DNA of 64,000 nt from Arthrobacter silviterrae (GCF_011045165.1 NZ_JAAKZI010000006.1:62001-126000); one strand, 5' to 3'. Positions 34,634 to 43,768 are shown, counted from the stretch's first letter. Translations and numbers: made by a program. The notes: generated from the sequence alone by a model not told the origin.

Positions 34634-37405
34634 TTACCGGGCTGCGCCCACGATGATCTCATTGACCACCGGTGCCGCGCCCGCGTCCAGGACAAGCCGG
34701 ATGCCGGTGACGGGATTGCCGCCCACGGACACGTTCGTGTAGCCGGACTTGAGCCGGCCGGCCGCCGTCCAGGCGCCCCCGCGCTGGACCTCGACGGTCC
34801 CGGCAGCGGTGCCGACCACAGTTATTGCCGGCACCGTGCGCGGGTCAAACAACTGGGTGATGTTGTCCCCGGCCACGGCCGGGCGGGCACCGGTCCAAGC
34901 CGTGTCCACCCTGCCGTCCACGGCGGCGGAAAGCACACTGCCGTCCGCCGAGGGGATGGTGGACGTCACCCCCATGGGGACGGTGTTGACGGTGAATTCG
35001 CGGACCTTGATCCACTTCCCGCCGGGGTTGGGGGCCGTGGCAATGATCCGCACGTAGCGGGCCGTCACGGGTGTGGCGAAGGTGGCGGAAATGACGGGGG
35101 CGTTGTCGAAGGTGCCCGCGTCGGTCCAGGTGGCGCCGTCCACGGAGTACTGCAGCAACGCGTGGTACATCATGTCGGCGCTGACGGTGTCGGAGTCGGA
35201 CTGCTGGATTTTGACGCCTGTGATGCTGGCGGGGCCGCCCAGGTCGGCCCCGATGGTGGAGCCGACGGCCGGGGCGCTGTTCGTCCAGAAGATGGTGCCG
35301 GTGTCGCCGTCGAACATCTTGTCGGCGGTGTTGTTGCCGTAGGGCGCGAAGCTGGTCACGGCCGTTGGTGCCGATCCTGCCGTCGGCACTGCCCCGAGCC
35401 AGGCGTCCGCAACGGACTTGGCCTTGGTGATGAACTGTCCGAAGACGCCGTCACCAACTTGGGGGACCACCAGCCCCTGGTCCAGGGTGGGCTGCGTGGC
35501 CGCACCCGCCGCGGCGACGGCGGCGTTCAGCCTGGTCCGGGCCTGGACCACGGCGGGGCCGTCGCCCTTCGTGACTGCCCGGAGCATGTCAAGGGCATAG
35601 CCGGTGGCTCCGCCCCAGTTGGCGGCCGTGTCGATCCAGTGCTTCGTGTCGGAGTAGAAGCCGGCCGAAGCCATGCCGGCCAGGTCCTGGGGCATTTGCC
35701 GGATCAGTGCCGCGCGGTCGGCGAGGGCGGAATGCACAGGGAACGTCCCGGCGTCGTACTGGGCCCAGAAGGCGGCGACGTCGGCCGAAAGCGCCGGCGC
35801 GCTCGGCGTCAGGGAGTCGTTCTGCCAGTTCTGGTTGAGGTCAGCGAAGGCAGTGAGGGATTCCAGCGCACCCTTCCCGGTGCCGGCAAGCAGTTTGAGG
35901 GCGGCGTCCATGGACTGCCGCGGCTGGTAGGCGGGGCCGTTCCAGGTGAAGTCTGCGAAGTTGAACAGGGTGGGGAGGGAAGCGTAGGACTCGATCATCG
36001 GGTTGGCGGTGATGCCCGCAGTGGAGGTGTAGAGGTCGGCATCGCGGCCGATCAGCGGGGCCAAAAACAGCTTGTTTTGGGCGAAGTCGTTGACCGGGTA
36101 GTTGTCCCAGATGAACAGGCCGCGGGGATCGGACGCCGTGCCGTAGGTGACTTGGGCGGCCTTGGTGCTGGCCGTGGTGATCCTGTGCGAGACCACCTGT
36201 TCGCCGGTCCACTGGAGCAGGATGTCCTTGTCCATGGCCAGGCCCAGTTCGCCCTTGTAGGGATCCGCGGCGGAGCCGGCATAGTTGGTGGGGACCATCT
36301 GCAGGGCGCCGGCGTCGGGGTGTGTCTTGATGAACTGGGCATTGACAGCGTTAAGGTAGTAGGCCTGGGCATCGGCGAGTCCCTTGAAGTTCGTCTTGGG
36401 GAACATGGCCTTGTCAGCGGCGCACTGCAGGTACGGGGCAATGTCGTCCAGGGCGATGTAGAAGTCGCGGACGCCCAGCGAGTAGAGGGAGTCAAACTTG
36501 GCAACTGTCGAGTCCAGGTCCGCCTTGTTCGAGTAGCAGATGTCGTTGCCCGGTGAGAGCGCATACGTGAATTTCACGTGGTTTGCGGCGGCAGTGTCGA
36601 TGAGTTCCTTCAGCTGCTGCTGTTCGGTCCCGGTGTACAGCTCACGCCACTGGGCACGGAGGAGGGGATCGTCTTTGGGCGAGTAGATGTAGGTGTTCAT
36701 CTTCTGCTGGCCGTAAAAGGCGAACTGGTCCAGCCGGGCCTGGTGAGACCACGGGGTGCCGTAAAAGCCTTCCACCGTCCCGCGCACGCTCATGAGCGGC
36801 CAGTCCAGGACCCGGACCGGCGCGATCGCCTTTTTGTTGATGACCTGGCGGAGCGTTTGAACGGCGTAGAAGGTGCCGTTGTTGTCCGCACCGGCCAGCA
36901 CCGCCGTGTCCAGGCCGTCGATGGAGCCGGTGGCCAGGACATAGCCTTCGGCGTGCGCCAGCGTCGGAGCGGCGTCGATGCCAAGCTTGCCCAGTGCGTC
37001 CTTCACGGTGGGGTTGTCCTGGGGCGTACCGAGGTAGATGACGCTGCCGTTCTTGATGTCCTGCGCGCCGGTCACGACATTGACGTTGTTGCCCTCGCCG
37101 CTTAGCAGCGTGGTTGCGGCCGTCACGGCCGCCTTGTCGGTGGTGCGCCCGACCACCAGAGTGACCCTGCCGTTCAGGGGTACTTCCCGGCCCTGTGCCG
37201 CCACGGATTGCGGCACCGGGTAGATGGCCGGCACCGCGGATGAGCCCGCGCTGCCCGCAGCCGTGGTGCCCGCAGCCTGGCCGTCCTCGGCCTGCCCGCC
37301 GGCCAGGGCCCCCGGAGCGGCGGTGAGGATGAGGGCGCCGGCCACCAGGGCCGCAGCCCCGGCCCCGGCAATGCGTTTGATGATTGGTGAATTCTCGAGT
37401 GTCAT
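34634..37405 (-). CDS. Secreted beta-N-acetylglucosaminidase, glycoside hydrolase family 84 (NagH/hyaluronidase-like)
   Basis: 923 residues. A signal peptide (IIKRIAGAGAAALVAGALIL..APGALAGG) is followed by an N-terminal alpha/beta domain (about 58-200, IYPVPQSVAAQG...). The GH84 barrel begins MSVRGTVEGFYGTPWSHQARLDQFAFYGQQKMNTYIYSPKDDP with the catalytic Asp pair in FYIALDDIAPYLQC (D320, D321), the substrate-assisted mechanism of this family. The C-terminal part contains a CBM32/F5-8C-like module (about 660-790: SFAPYGNNTADKMFDGD, ITGVKIQQSDSDTVSADMMYHALLQYS) and a second similar module to the end. It probably removes GlcNAc from host or environmental glycans. ATG with AAGGACATCC upstream. 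Confidence 0.92.
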   Translation of the reverse strand: MTLENSPIIKRIAGAGAAALVAGALILTAAPGALAGGQAEDGQAAGTTAAGSAGSSAVPAIYPVPQSVAAQGREVPLNGRVTLVVGRTTDKAAVTAATTLLSGEGNNVNVVTGAQDIKNGSVIYLGTPQDNPTVKDALGKLGIDAAPTLAHAEGYVLATGSIDGLDTAVLAGADNNGTFYAVQTLRQVINKKAIAPVRVLDWPLMSVRGTVEGFYGTPWSHQARLDQFAFYGQQKMNTYIYSPKDDPLLRAQWRELYTGTEQQQLKELIDTAAANHVKFTYALSPGNDICYSNKADLDSTVAKFDSLYSLGVRDFYIALDDIAPYLQCAADKAMFPKTNFKGLADAQAYYLNAVNAQFIKTHPDAGALQMVPTNYAGSAADPYKGELGLAMDKDILLQWTGEQVVSHRITTASTKAAQVTYGTASDPRGLFIWDNYPVNDFAQNKLFLAPLIGRDADLYTSTAGITANPMIESYASLPTLFNFADFTWNGPAYQPRQSMDAALKLLAGTGKGALESLTAFADLNQNWQNDSLTPSAPALSADVAAFWAQYDAGTFPVHSALADRAALIRQMPQDLAGMASAGFYSDTKHWIDTAANWGGATGYALDMLRAVTKGDGPAVVQARTRLNAAVAAAGAATQPTLDQGLVVPQVGDGVFGQFITKAKSVADAWLGAVPTAGSAPTAVTSFAPYGNNTADKMFDGDTGTIFWTNSAPAVGSTIGADLGGPASITGVKIQQSDSDTVSADMMYHALLQYSVDGATWTDAGTFDNAPVISATFATPVTARYVRIIATAPNPGGKWIKVREFTVNTVPMGVTSTIPSADGSVLSAAVDGRVDTAWTGARPAVAGDNITQLFDPRTVPAITVVGTAAGTVEVQRGGAWTAAGRLKSGYTNVSVGGNPVTGIRLVLDAGAAPVVNEIIVGAAR

Positions 37406-37731
37406 TGGATGTCCTTGGCTTTTGATTTCGCGCCAGTCGCGTGACCCGCGCCACTCAACCCAACCATGAGACATCGGATGAATCCAGCTCTATTCTCCGT
37501 TACTTGACAGATGTGACAACGCACGGCGCTGCCTGCCATGACTCATTTTCAGGCCCGGACATACCACCGGTGGCAGGTTGCCTTTAAAACGCGTGGCGCG
37601 CGGCTGACATCTTTTCACCTTCGTCGCTGCACCGCGCCGGAGACCCGTGCAGAAGTGTGTCACGGCCGGCAGCCGATATTACGCGCGGCTGGAGGGAGGA
37701 CGAACAGCCGCCACGCGGCCATACTGGAGTG

Positions 37732-38715
37732 ATGGATGCCAATTCCACCAGTGAACCCGACCGCAGAACTGGTGCCCGGGCCGGCGACAACACCGCACCG
37801 GTTGGCAGGGGCGCGCCGGGCGTCGGAGGTCCGGGGGCAGGCGCGCCGGGGGCCGGAGTGTCAGCCCCGGTTGTCCGCCGCCGTCGCCTGGAGAGCACGG
37901 CCCGTCTCTGGTTTCAAAGGGCCGTGTTCCTGCTCATCATTGTGGGAGCCGGCTGGCTGATCTACTTTCTCGTTGCCACGGAGGTTCGCGACCGGTTGCG
38001 CCAGCCGTGGCTTTTCATTGTCGTGTGGGTGTTGGCCGCCTATGTACTCCTGCCGCGCCTGAACCGCGTCCTGTCCGGACTGTATGTCCCCGACTATTTC
38101 ATTGGCCGCACGCGCACCGTTGACGGCCTGCTCGGCGACCCGGTCAACCTGGCAGTGGTTGGCAGCACCGGGGAGCTTCGCCGGGCCATGCTGGCCGCCG
38201 GCTGGACCGAGCCGGATCCCGTCACGCTGCGCAGCAGCTGGCGGATCGCCAGGGATTCCGTGATGCGCCGCAGCTACCCCGCGGCGCCCGTGAGCCCGCT
38301 CTTTGTCTTCAGCCGCAAGCAAACCCTCGCCTTCGAGCTGGAAGTCGACGGCAGCCCGGCGCAGCGGCACCATGTCAGGTTCTGGTCCTGCCCCGAGGGC
38401 TGGAAGCTGCCCGGCGGCTTCGACGTCGACCTGGTGGGTGCAGCCACCTTTGACCGCCGGGTGGGCCTGTCCCTGTTTACCTTTCAAATCACTCACAAGA
38501 TTGCCGAAAACACCGACCAGGAACGTGACCTGGTGGTGGCGGCCCTGGCCCGCGGCGGGGCTTCCGTCCACACCATCCGGCACTTCTCCACCGGCTACCA
38601 CAGCCGCAACGGCGGCGGCGACGCCATTGAGACGGACGGGGACCTGCCCGTTGTCGTCGTCAGCCCCGCTCGCCAGGCTGGTGCGGCCGGCGCGGACGTC
38701 AATCTGCCAGGGTGA
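37732..38715 (+). CDS. Membrane protein with LssY C-terminal domain
   Basis: 327 residues. A Gly/Pro/Ala-rich N-terminal region (about 1-50, GAPGVGGPGAGAPGAG) is followed by two membrane helices (AVFLLIIVGAGWLIYFLV, WLFIVVWVLAAYVLLP). A soluble LssY_C domain (about 125-300) has GDPVNLAVVGSTGELRRAMLAAGWTEPDPVTLRSSWRIARDSVMRRSYPAAPVSPLF. The domain is named after a Legionella lss-locus protein and has no known biochemical function. The ATG at 37732 follows CATACT by 6 bases; the GGAG between them is too close to act as a normal ribosome site. The 3' end overlaps the sedolisin gene by 17 bp. The 327-bp gap before it (37406-37731) holds only control sequence. Confidence 0.8.
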   Translation: MDANSTSEPDRRTGARAGDNTAPVGRGAPGVGGPGAGAPGAGVSAPVVRRRRLESTARLWFQRAVFLLIIVGAGWLIYFLVATEVRDRLRQPWLFIVVWVLAAYVLLPRLNRVLSGLYVPDYFIGRTRTVDGLLGDPVNLAVVGSTGELRRAMLAAGWTEPDPVTLRSSWRIARDSVMRRSYPAAPVSPLFVFSRKQTLAFELEVDGSPAQRHHVRFWSCPEGWKLPGGFDVDLVGAATFDRRVGLSLFTFQITHKIAENTDQERDLVVAALARGGASVHTIRHFSTGYHSRNGGGDAIETDGDLPVVVVSPARQAGAAGADVNLPG

Positions 38716-40819
38716 GTTTCTGCCAATTGCCTGACAAGGCAATGCGCGGACCCCAGTACCCCGTGTACACCGGGTAGTAATAGCGCGTACCGGTCGAGAT
38801 GTTACGGGCGACCAAGCCCCTGCTGCCGGATCTTGCGAATCCGAAAACCGGGCTCAGTGCGTCATACCCCTGCCACCCTGAGCCAATCACCCGGCGGGTC
38901 TCATAGACGATCTGCCCGGTGCCGTTGCCGCGATAGAGGAGCATCGCGCCGCTCGTTTGACGGACCAGGAGGTCGGGGCGGCCGTCGGCATCAAAGTCGA
39001 GCTGCGTAATCTTTAGGCCTGTCCAGCCATTTCCGATCTTCACGGCGGTCTGCACCGTTGTCCCGCGGGTGTTGGCCCAGTAATACAATCCCCCTGCACT
39101 GTTGGTGCCCACAAGCCACGGATAGGGTGCTTTCGTGGACCACTTGCCCACGGTGAGTGTTACGCCCTGCCACCCCTGGGAAGCGATGACTGGGCCGTAC
39201 GCCAGTCCCCCGCCGGCTCCCAGGTAAACGTTCACCCTGCCGCTGTTCCATTGGACAAGCAGGTCGAGGACACCGTCGCTGTTCCAGTCCGTGACGTGCA
39301 TGTCGCGGATGTTGGTGAAGCCATGGCCGATCTGTTTGGCAGGGCCGGACTTTCCGGCTCCGGCGGCCGGCACATCAAAGAGCAGGCCGGACGAATTAGC
39401 GTAGACGGTGTCTGCGGGCGAGGTAATGGCGTGGACTGTCGGAGTCGGCACGGGTGTTGGCGTTGGCACGGGTGTTGGCGTGGGCGACGGCGTTGGAGTG
39501 GGCGACGGCGTTGGAGTGGGCGACGGCGTTGGAGTGGGCGTGGGTTGGGCCGCGCCGCCGGCAAACGCCGCCACCCCTGCCGGAGTCCCCAGCCCGGTGG
39601 GCCCGTCGTATCCGACGGTGCTGGAGCACAGGTAGGCGGCGGAGCAGCTGCCGTTGCTTCCTGTCACAACGTCATTGAGCTGCGCGGCATGGAGGTACGG
39701 GAATTGCGCCGGATTGCTGCCCGACGCCGGCACCCCCGCCATGGCGTACACGGCGGCAATCAAGGGTGCGGATGCACTGGTTCCCCCGACGACAGTCCAA
39801 CCCGTGGCGGCGCTGTAAACGGCCAGCCCCGTTCCCGGGTCCGCCACGGCCGAAACGTCGGTGACGGTGCGGGTGGTGCAGCCGGCGTCAGACTGCCACG
39901 CCGGCTTGGTGGAAGCAAAGGAACAGCCACTGCCGGAGCCGGACCAGGCGCTTTCCGCCCACCCCCGGGCACTCGCATCCCGGCTCAGGCTCGTCCCGCC
40001 CACGGCCGTTACGTACGCGGACGCTGCTGGATATTCGGCGCCGTAGCCAGTGTCGCCGGCGCTCGCGGTCACGGCGACGCCGGGGTGGTTGTAATAACCA
40101 TCAAAAGAGGAATCGAGGCTGCTGGACGGGGTTCCGTAGCTGTTGGAAACAGCCACTGCGCCCTTGGCGGCTGCCATGTTCACGGCGGCGCCCAGGTCGG
40201 CAATCGAGGTTGTGTCGGCCTCCACCAGCAGGATGTTGCACAGCGGACACGCAGCAGAAACCATGTCCAGGTCCAGGCTGATTTCAGTGGACCAGCCCGC
40301 GTCGGCGCGCGGATAGGCCGCGCCGCCGCGCTGGTCAACCTTCGCAAAGCATCCGTTGGATGCCGTGCACCCAGGGAGTCCGAACTTGGCCCGGTAGGCC
40401 GCAAGGTCCGATTCCGCCGTTGGGTCATCGTAGGCGTCCACCACCGCCACCGTCACTCCGGCTCCAGCCGTTGCGGCCGGGAGTTTGTAGGCGGCCTGCA
40501 GGTCCGACGGCGCATAGCCGTACGGCACGGTGGAAGCTGATGCGAGGGGGCCACTGACATCCAGGTCCTTGACGGCGTCGCAGCTGGCATGGCCCAGTGT
40601 GGCGGGCGCACATACCGCCTGGTGCCGGTGGCCGGCCAGGGAGCGCGTGACGTTGCGGTGGCTGTCCGGGTGGACTGCCACCGACGGCGCGGAGGGGCCC
40701 GGCGGGGCGGGCGTTTGGGCACCGGCTGCAGTCCAGGCATACCCGGACAACACGATGGCAACAAGGGCGGCCATTGCCCTGGTCCGGGGTTTCCAGCGAT
40801 GCGTTCCCCAGATATTCAC
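38699..40819 (-). CDS. Secreted sedolisin (S53) serine protease with Pro-Thr linker and FG-GAP/VCBS-like C-terminal domain
   Basis: 706 residues. A signal peptide (AMAALVAIVLSGYAWTAAGAQT) precedes the S53 catalytic domain at about 98-420. It has the Glu-Asp pair in GWSTEISLDLDM (E179, D183), oxyanion Asp in TASAGDTGYG (about D256) and Ser in VVGGTSASAPLIAA (about S348). No long inhibitory prodomain is present. A PTPTPSPTPTP-type linker (about 423-463) leads to a C-terminal region with FG-GAP/VCBS-like repeats (HVTDWNSDGVLDLLVQWNSG, QLDFDADGRPDLLVRQTSG), a probable beta-propeller for calcium or surface binding. GTG start with AGAGGAC upstream. Confidence 0.88.
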   Translation of the reverse strand: MNIWGTHRWKPRTRAMAALVAIVLSGYAWTAAGAQTPAPPGPSAPSVAVHPDSHRNVTRSLAGHRHQAVCAPATLGHASCDAVKDLDVSGPLASASTVPYGYAPSDLQAAYKLPAATAGAGVTVAVVDAYDDPTAESDLAAYRAKFGLPGCTASNGCFAKVDQRGGAAYPRADAGWSTEISLDLDMVSAACPLCNILLVEADTTSIADLGAAVNMAAAKGAVAVSNSYGTPSSSLDSSFDGYYNHPGVAVTASAGDTGYGAEYPAASAYVTAVGGTSLSRDASARGWAESAWSGSGSGCSFASTKPAWQSDAGCTTRTVTDVSAVADPGTGLAVYSAATGWTVVGGTSASAPLIAAVYAMAGVPASGSNPAQFPYLHAAQLNDVVTGSNGSCSAAYLCSSTVGYDGPTGLGTPAGVAAFAGGAAQPTPTPTPSPTPTPSPTPTPSPTPTPVPTPTPVPTPTVHAITSPADTVYANSSGLLFDVPAAGAGKSGPAKQIGHGFTNIRDMHVTDWNSDGVLDLLVQWNSGRVNVYLGAGGGLAYGPVIASQGWQGVTLTVGKWSTKAPYPWLVGTNSAGGLYYWANTRGTTVQTAVKIGNGWTGLKITQLDFDADGRPDLLVRQTSGAMLLYRGNGTGQIVYETRRVIGSGWQGYDALSPVFGFARSGSRGLVARNISTGTRYYYPVYTGYWGPRIALSGNWQKLTLAD
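39436..39546. repeat. Tandem repeat encoding the Pro-Thr linker of the sedolisin
   Basis: Units of 12-18 bp such as GGCGTTGGAGTGGGCGAC repeat head to tail and encode alternating Pro, Thr, Ser and Val. This is an in-frame coding minisatellite; the number of units sets the linker length. Confidence 0.85.
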
Positions 40820-40875
40820 TAATTTGTCCTCTCAACGGGTCGGCAAGGCGGCACTCCTTGGGGCCGAGCTCCAGA

Positions 40876-42462
40876 TTACCCCTGCCGGACCTCAATTTCG
40901 CCCGGGGCGTCGGGATTGAACACCAGCCGGCGGTTGGCAATTTTGTCCGTGAAGAAGCGGTCGTGGCTGACCACCACCACGGCCCCGGGGAAGTGCAGCA
41001 AGGCGCGCTCCATGACCTGCGTGCTGGACATGTCCAGGTGGTTGGTGGGTTCGTCAAGCACCAGCACCGAGGCACCCGAGAGCAGGCACTGCGCCATGGC
41101 AACACGGGCCCGCTGCCCGCCGGAAAGCGCCCCGATGCGCTGCTTGAGGTCCGCCTCGGAGAACTGGAACATGGCCAGGAAGCGGTTCACGGACTTCTTC
41201 GTGGCGGTCAGGGCCAGGCTGTCCGGCATCGCGTTGACGGCGTGCGTGACGGTGTCCTCGGGATCCAGCTCATCCAAAACCTGGTTGTAGGAGACCAGCC
41301 CGCCGCCCTTGGCCCACATGACGTGGCCTGAATCGGCAGGCTCCTCCCCCGTGAGGGCCCGCAAAAGTGTTGACTTGCCGGAACCGTTGGCGCCCAGGAC
41401 CACAATCCTGTTGCCGCGGCGGATCTCAAAGCTGAGGTCGCTGAACAAGGTCCGGCCGGCATACGCCTTCGACAGCGACTCCACCCGGCACAGCACATCC
41501 TTGACGTGCAGCCCGCCGTAGATCTCGGTGATGATCTTGTCCACGGGCCGCGGCGCATGCGATTTCTTGATCTTGGAGAGCTTGGAATCGAGCCCCTTGG
41601 ACGCCGCCTTTGCCGCCGCCCGGCGGTCCGAAATCCCTTCCGCCTCAAACGCCAGCAGCTCGGATTCATGCACAAACTGGCTCTCCAGCGTCTTGAGCCG
41701 GAATTGCTTGGCCACCACGTACTCGCCAAAATTGCCGGGGTATTCGTGGAGGTGGAAGTTCTCCAGCTCGATGATCCGCGTGACCACCGAGTCCAGGAAC
41801 TTCCGGTCGTGGGAGACAATGACGGCCGCCCCCTTGAAATTCTTGAACCAGCCTTCCAGCCATTCCACGCCGGCCACGTCCAGGTAGTTGGTGGGCTCGT
41901 CCAGCAGCAGCACGTCCGGCGCCTCAAGCAGGATTTTCGCGAGGGCGGCCCGGTTGCGCCAGCCGCCGGAGAGCTCGTCGATGGCGCAGGAACGGTGGGC
42001 CTCGGCGAAGCCAAGCGTGGTGAGGACCTTGTCGATGGTGCGTTGGTAGTCCCAGCCGTCCAGCCTGTCCATGTCGGCGAACAGCTCCGCCTGGCGGTGG
42101 ATGAGCCGGTCCAGCTCATCGGCGGGCTGGTCTGCCGCGAGGGCCGCGTCAATGCCGGCCAGCTCAGCTTCGACCTCCACCACGTGGGCAAAGACGTCCT
42201 GGAGCACCTCGAGGATGGTGGAGGCGCCGTTGAGCTCGGAGAACTGCGAAAAGTAGCCAATCTTTGTGCCCAGTTCCACGGCCACGGTGCCGGCATCCGG
42301 TTCCACCTGGTCCATGACCAGCTTGAGCAGCGTGGACTTTCCCGAGCCGTTTCGGCCAATCAGGCCCACCCGGTCGCCGCCGTCGAGCTTGAAAAACGCT
42401 TCCCGCAGCACCTGCACGTTGTCAAAGCGGACGGAGACATCATTGAGGCGGATCAAGCTCAT
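40876..42462 (-). CDS. ABC-F family ATPase
   Basis: 528 residues, two ABC domains and no membrane helices. The first has Walker A GLIGRNGSGKSTLLKLV, signature DELSGGWRNRAALAK and Walker B DVLLLDEPTNYLD. The second has VVLGANGSGKSTLLRALTG, GALSGGQRARVAMAQ and VLVLDEPTNHLD. The inter-domain linker (about 240-315, rich in Lys/Arg/Ala) is the P-site tRNA interaction motif of ABC-F proteins, which act on the ribosome. Short C-terminus. The family includes housekeeping translation factors and antibiotic-resistance proteins; it lacks the long insertions of known resistance types, so a housekeeping role is more likely. ATG with AAGGACC upstream. Confidence 0.92.
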   Translation of the reverse strand: MSLIRLNDVSVRFDNVQVLREAFFKLDGGDRVGLIGRNGSGKSTLLKLVMDQVEPDAGTVAVELGTKIGYFSQFSELNGASTILEVLQDVFAHVVEVEAELAGIDAALAADQPADELDRLIHRQAELFADMDRLDGWDYQRTIDKVLTTLGFAEAHRSCAIDELSGGWRNRAALAKILLEAPDVLLLDEPTNYLDVAGVEWLEGWFKNFKGAAVIVSHDRKFLDSVVTRIIELENFHLHEYPGNFGEYVVAKQFRLKTLESQFVHESELLAFEAEGISDRRAAAKAASKGLDSKLSKIKKSHAPRPVDKIITEIYGGLHVKDVLCRVESLSKAYAGRTLFSDLSFEIRRGNRIVVLGANGSGKSTLLRALTGEEPADSGHVMWAKGGGLVSYNQVLDELDPEDTVTHAVNAMPDSLALTATKKSVNRFLAMFQFSEADLKQRIGALSGGQRARVAMAQCLLSGASVLVLDEPTNHLDMSSTQVMERALLHFPGAVVVVSHDRFFTDKIANRRLVFNPDAPGEIEVRQG

Positions 42463-42545
42463 GGGTGTGGTCCTTGCGAGTGGGTTGGTGGCGGGCCCTG
42501 GAAATTCACCCGCCCCCACTTTACCGGCAGACGCCACTGCCCAAC

Positions 42546-42597
42546 GCACGACGGCGGCAGGCGCGTTGGGCGCCCAACCCGCCTGCCGCCGTCGTGC
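42546..42597. terminator. 52-nt double palindrome between the VOC and ABC-F genes
   Basis: Arms 42546-42563 and 42580-42597 are perfect 18-bp reverse complements. The loop itself is a second perfect dyad, GTTGGGC/GCCCAAC (42565-42578). It begins 12 bp after the VOC stop on the minus strand, so it is probably the VOC terminator. The compound structure is unusual for a plain terminator. Confidence 0.65.
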
Positions 42598-42608
42598 TTG
42601 AGGCGGAT

Positions 42609-42986
42609 TTAGCCGTTGGGACGGCTGGGGATGTACTGCAGCGCCCACTTGTTGCCGTCGGGATCGGCAAAGTAGACAAAGTGGCCCCAGGCCTGGACGT
42701 CGATGTCGCTGACGTCCACACCGTTTGCCTTGAGTTGGCTGTGGGCGGCCTGGATGTCGCTGACAACGATCTGCATGTTCGGGGCTGTCCCGGCGGGCGC
42801 ATCGGTGAGGCCCTCGCCGATGCAGATGGAACACGCCGAGCCCGGCGGGGTCAGCTGCACAAAGCGGATGCCCTCGGTGGGGCGTTCGTCAAAGTCGGCG
42901 TTGAAGCCCACCTTGTTCACATAGAAATCCTTGGCCCGGTCCACGTCGGAGACAGGCACAAACACCAATTCAAGTTTCCAGTCCAT
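42609..42986 (-). CDS. VOC (glyoxalase/bleomycin-resistance fold) protein
   Basis: 125 residues with the paired beta-alpha-beta-beta-beta fold: LVFVPVSDVDRAKDFYVNKVGFNADFD, IRFVQLTPPGSACSICIG, MQIVVSDIQAAHSQLKANGV, and GHFVYFADPDGNKWALQYIP. The metal-ligand positions of glyoxalase I are only partly recognisable, so the activity is open. The ATG at 42986 follows TAACGT (42993-42998 minus strand) by exactly 6 bases with no ribosome site. Divergent from iclR. Confidence 0.85.
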   Translation of the reverse strand: MDWKLELVFVPVSDVDRAKDFYVNKVGFNADFDERPTEGIRFVQLTPPGSACSICIGEGLTDAPAGTAPNMQIVVSDIQAAHSQLKANGVDVSDIDVQAWGHFVYFADPDGNKWALQYIPSRPNG

Positions 42987-43072
42987 GGGTTTACGTTATT
43001 CCAGCTGCGGTCCGCTGGATAGGGCTGGGAATGGATAGCTGGAGGTGCCCGGCATTCGGAACTTCCCATTTA

Positions 43073-43090
43073 CGTCTGTGATCACAGACG
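43073..43090. promoter_or_regulatory. Perfect 18-bp palindrome, probable IclR operator copy 1
   Basis: CGTCTGTGATCACAGACG is perfectly self-complementary. It lies 54 bp upstream of the iclR start and 9 bp before TAGCAT (43100-43105), a likely -10. A near-identical site (16 of 18) occurs at 46546-46563 upstream of the ammonia-lyase operon. Confidence 0.7.
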
Positions 43091-43126
43091 ATAGGCGGCT
43101 AGCATGGTGGAGTCAACTCGCCTTCA

Positions 43127-43768
43127 GTGCCGCCACAGGTCCCCACCGCAAAGAACGTGCTGTCCGTGCTCCGCTATGTGGCGTCACAGGGCGGTCCGGT
43201 GGGAGCCACGGCCATTTTACGGGACACAGGGCTGCCGCGCTCCACCACCTACCACCTGCTCACGGCCGTGATTGACGACGGCTTTGTAGTGCACCTGCCC
43301 GAGGAGCGCAAGTATGCGCTCGGCGTCACGGCCCATGAACTGGGGACCGGATACTCACGCCAGGCGCCCCTGCAACGCATTGCCCGATTCCCGATGGCGC
43401 AGCTGGTGGCACGGACCAAGCGCACTGCCCACCTGGCGGTCATGCACGGACGTGAGGTCATCTACGTCATTGAGGAGCAGGCCAAGCGGCAAACGGACCT
43501 GGTCACGGACGCCGGTGTCCGCCTGCCGGCGCACCTGACAGCCAGCGGGCGGGCCATGCTTGCCGCCATGTCCGCCGCCCAGCTGGCCGCGCTCTACCCC
43601 GGGCCGGAGGCGTTTCCAACACGGTATGAAAACGGCGTGCACTCTGTCGAGGCCCTGAATGAGCTGCTGGCGCGCACCGTGCAGCTGGAGGAACTCGCCG
43701 AACGGTGGCTGCCGGAGGTCAGGCGCTGCGCCGATGAAATATCCCGGCGCCTACGCCCCAGCAGCTGA
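43127..43768 (+). CDS. IclR-family transcriptional regulator
   Basis: 213 residues, shorter than the usual 240-260. The N-terminal winged HTH is VPTAKNVLSVLRYVASQGGPVGATAILRDTGLPRSTTYHLLTAVIDDGFVVHLPEERKYALG. The ligand domain (AHLAVMHGREVIYVIEEQAKRQ, LPAHLTASGRAMLAAM) lacks part of the C-terminal end. No in-frame ATG exists; the GTG at 43127 is the only start after an in-frame TAG at 43100. No ribosome site is visible. Its stop is 15 bp from the stop of the convergent broken MFS gene. Two copies of an 18-bp palindrome tie it to its own promoter and to the ammonia-lyase operon. Confidence 0.85.
   Translation: MPPQVPTAKNVLSVLRYVASQGGPVGATAILRDTGLPRSTTYHLLTAVIDDGFVVHLPEERKYALGVTAHELGTGYSRQAPLQRIARFPMAQLVARTKRTAHLAVMHGREVIYVIEEQAKRQTDLVTDAGVRLPAHLTASGRAMLAAMSAAQLAALYPGPEAFPTRYENGVHSVEALNELLARTVQLEELAERWLPEVRRCADEISRRLRPSS

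Noticed and set aside
34571-36556. 660-codon plus-strand open frame opposite the GH84 gene
   Set aside because: Antisense shadow; the minus strand encodes a complete GH84 enzyme with catalytic residues.
39436-39546. CRISPR-like short tandem repeat
   Set aside because: No unique spacers; the repeats are contiguous, in frame, and encode the Pro-Thr linker of the sedolisin.
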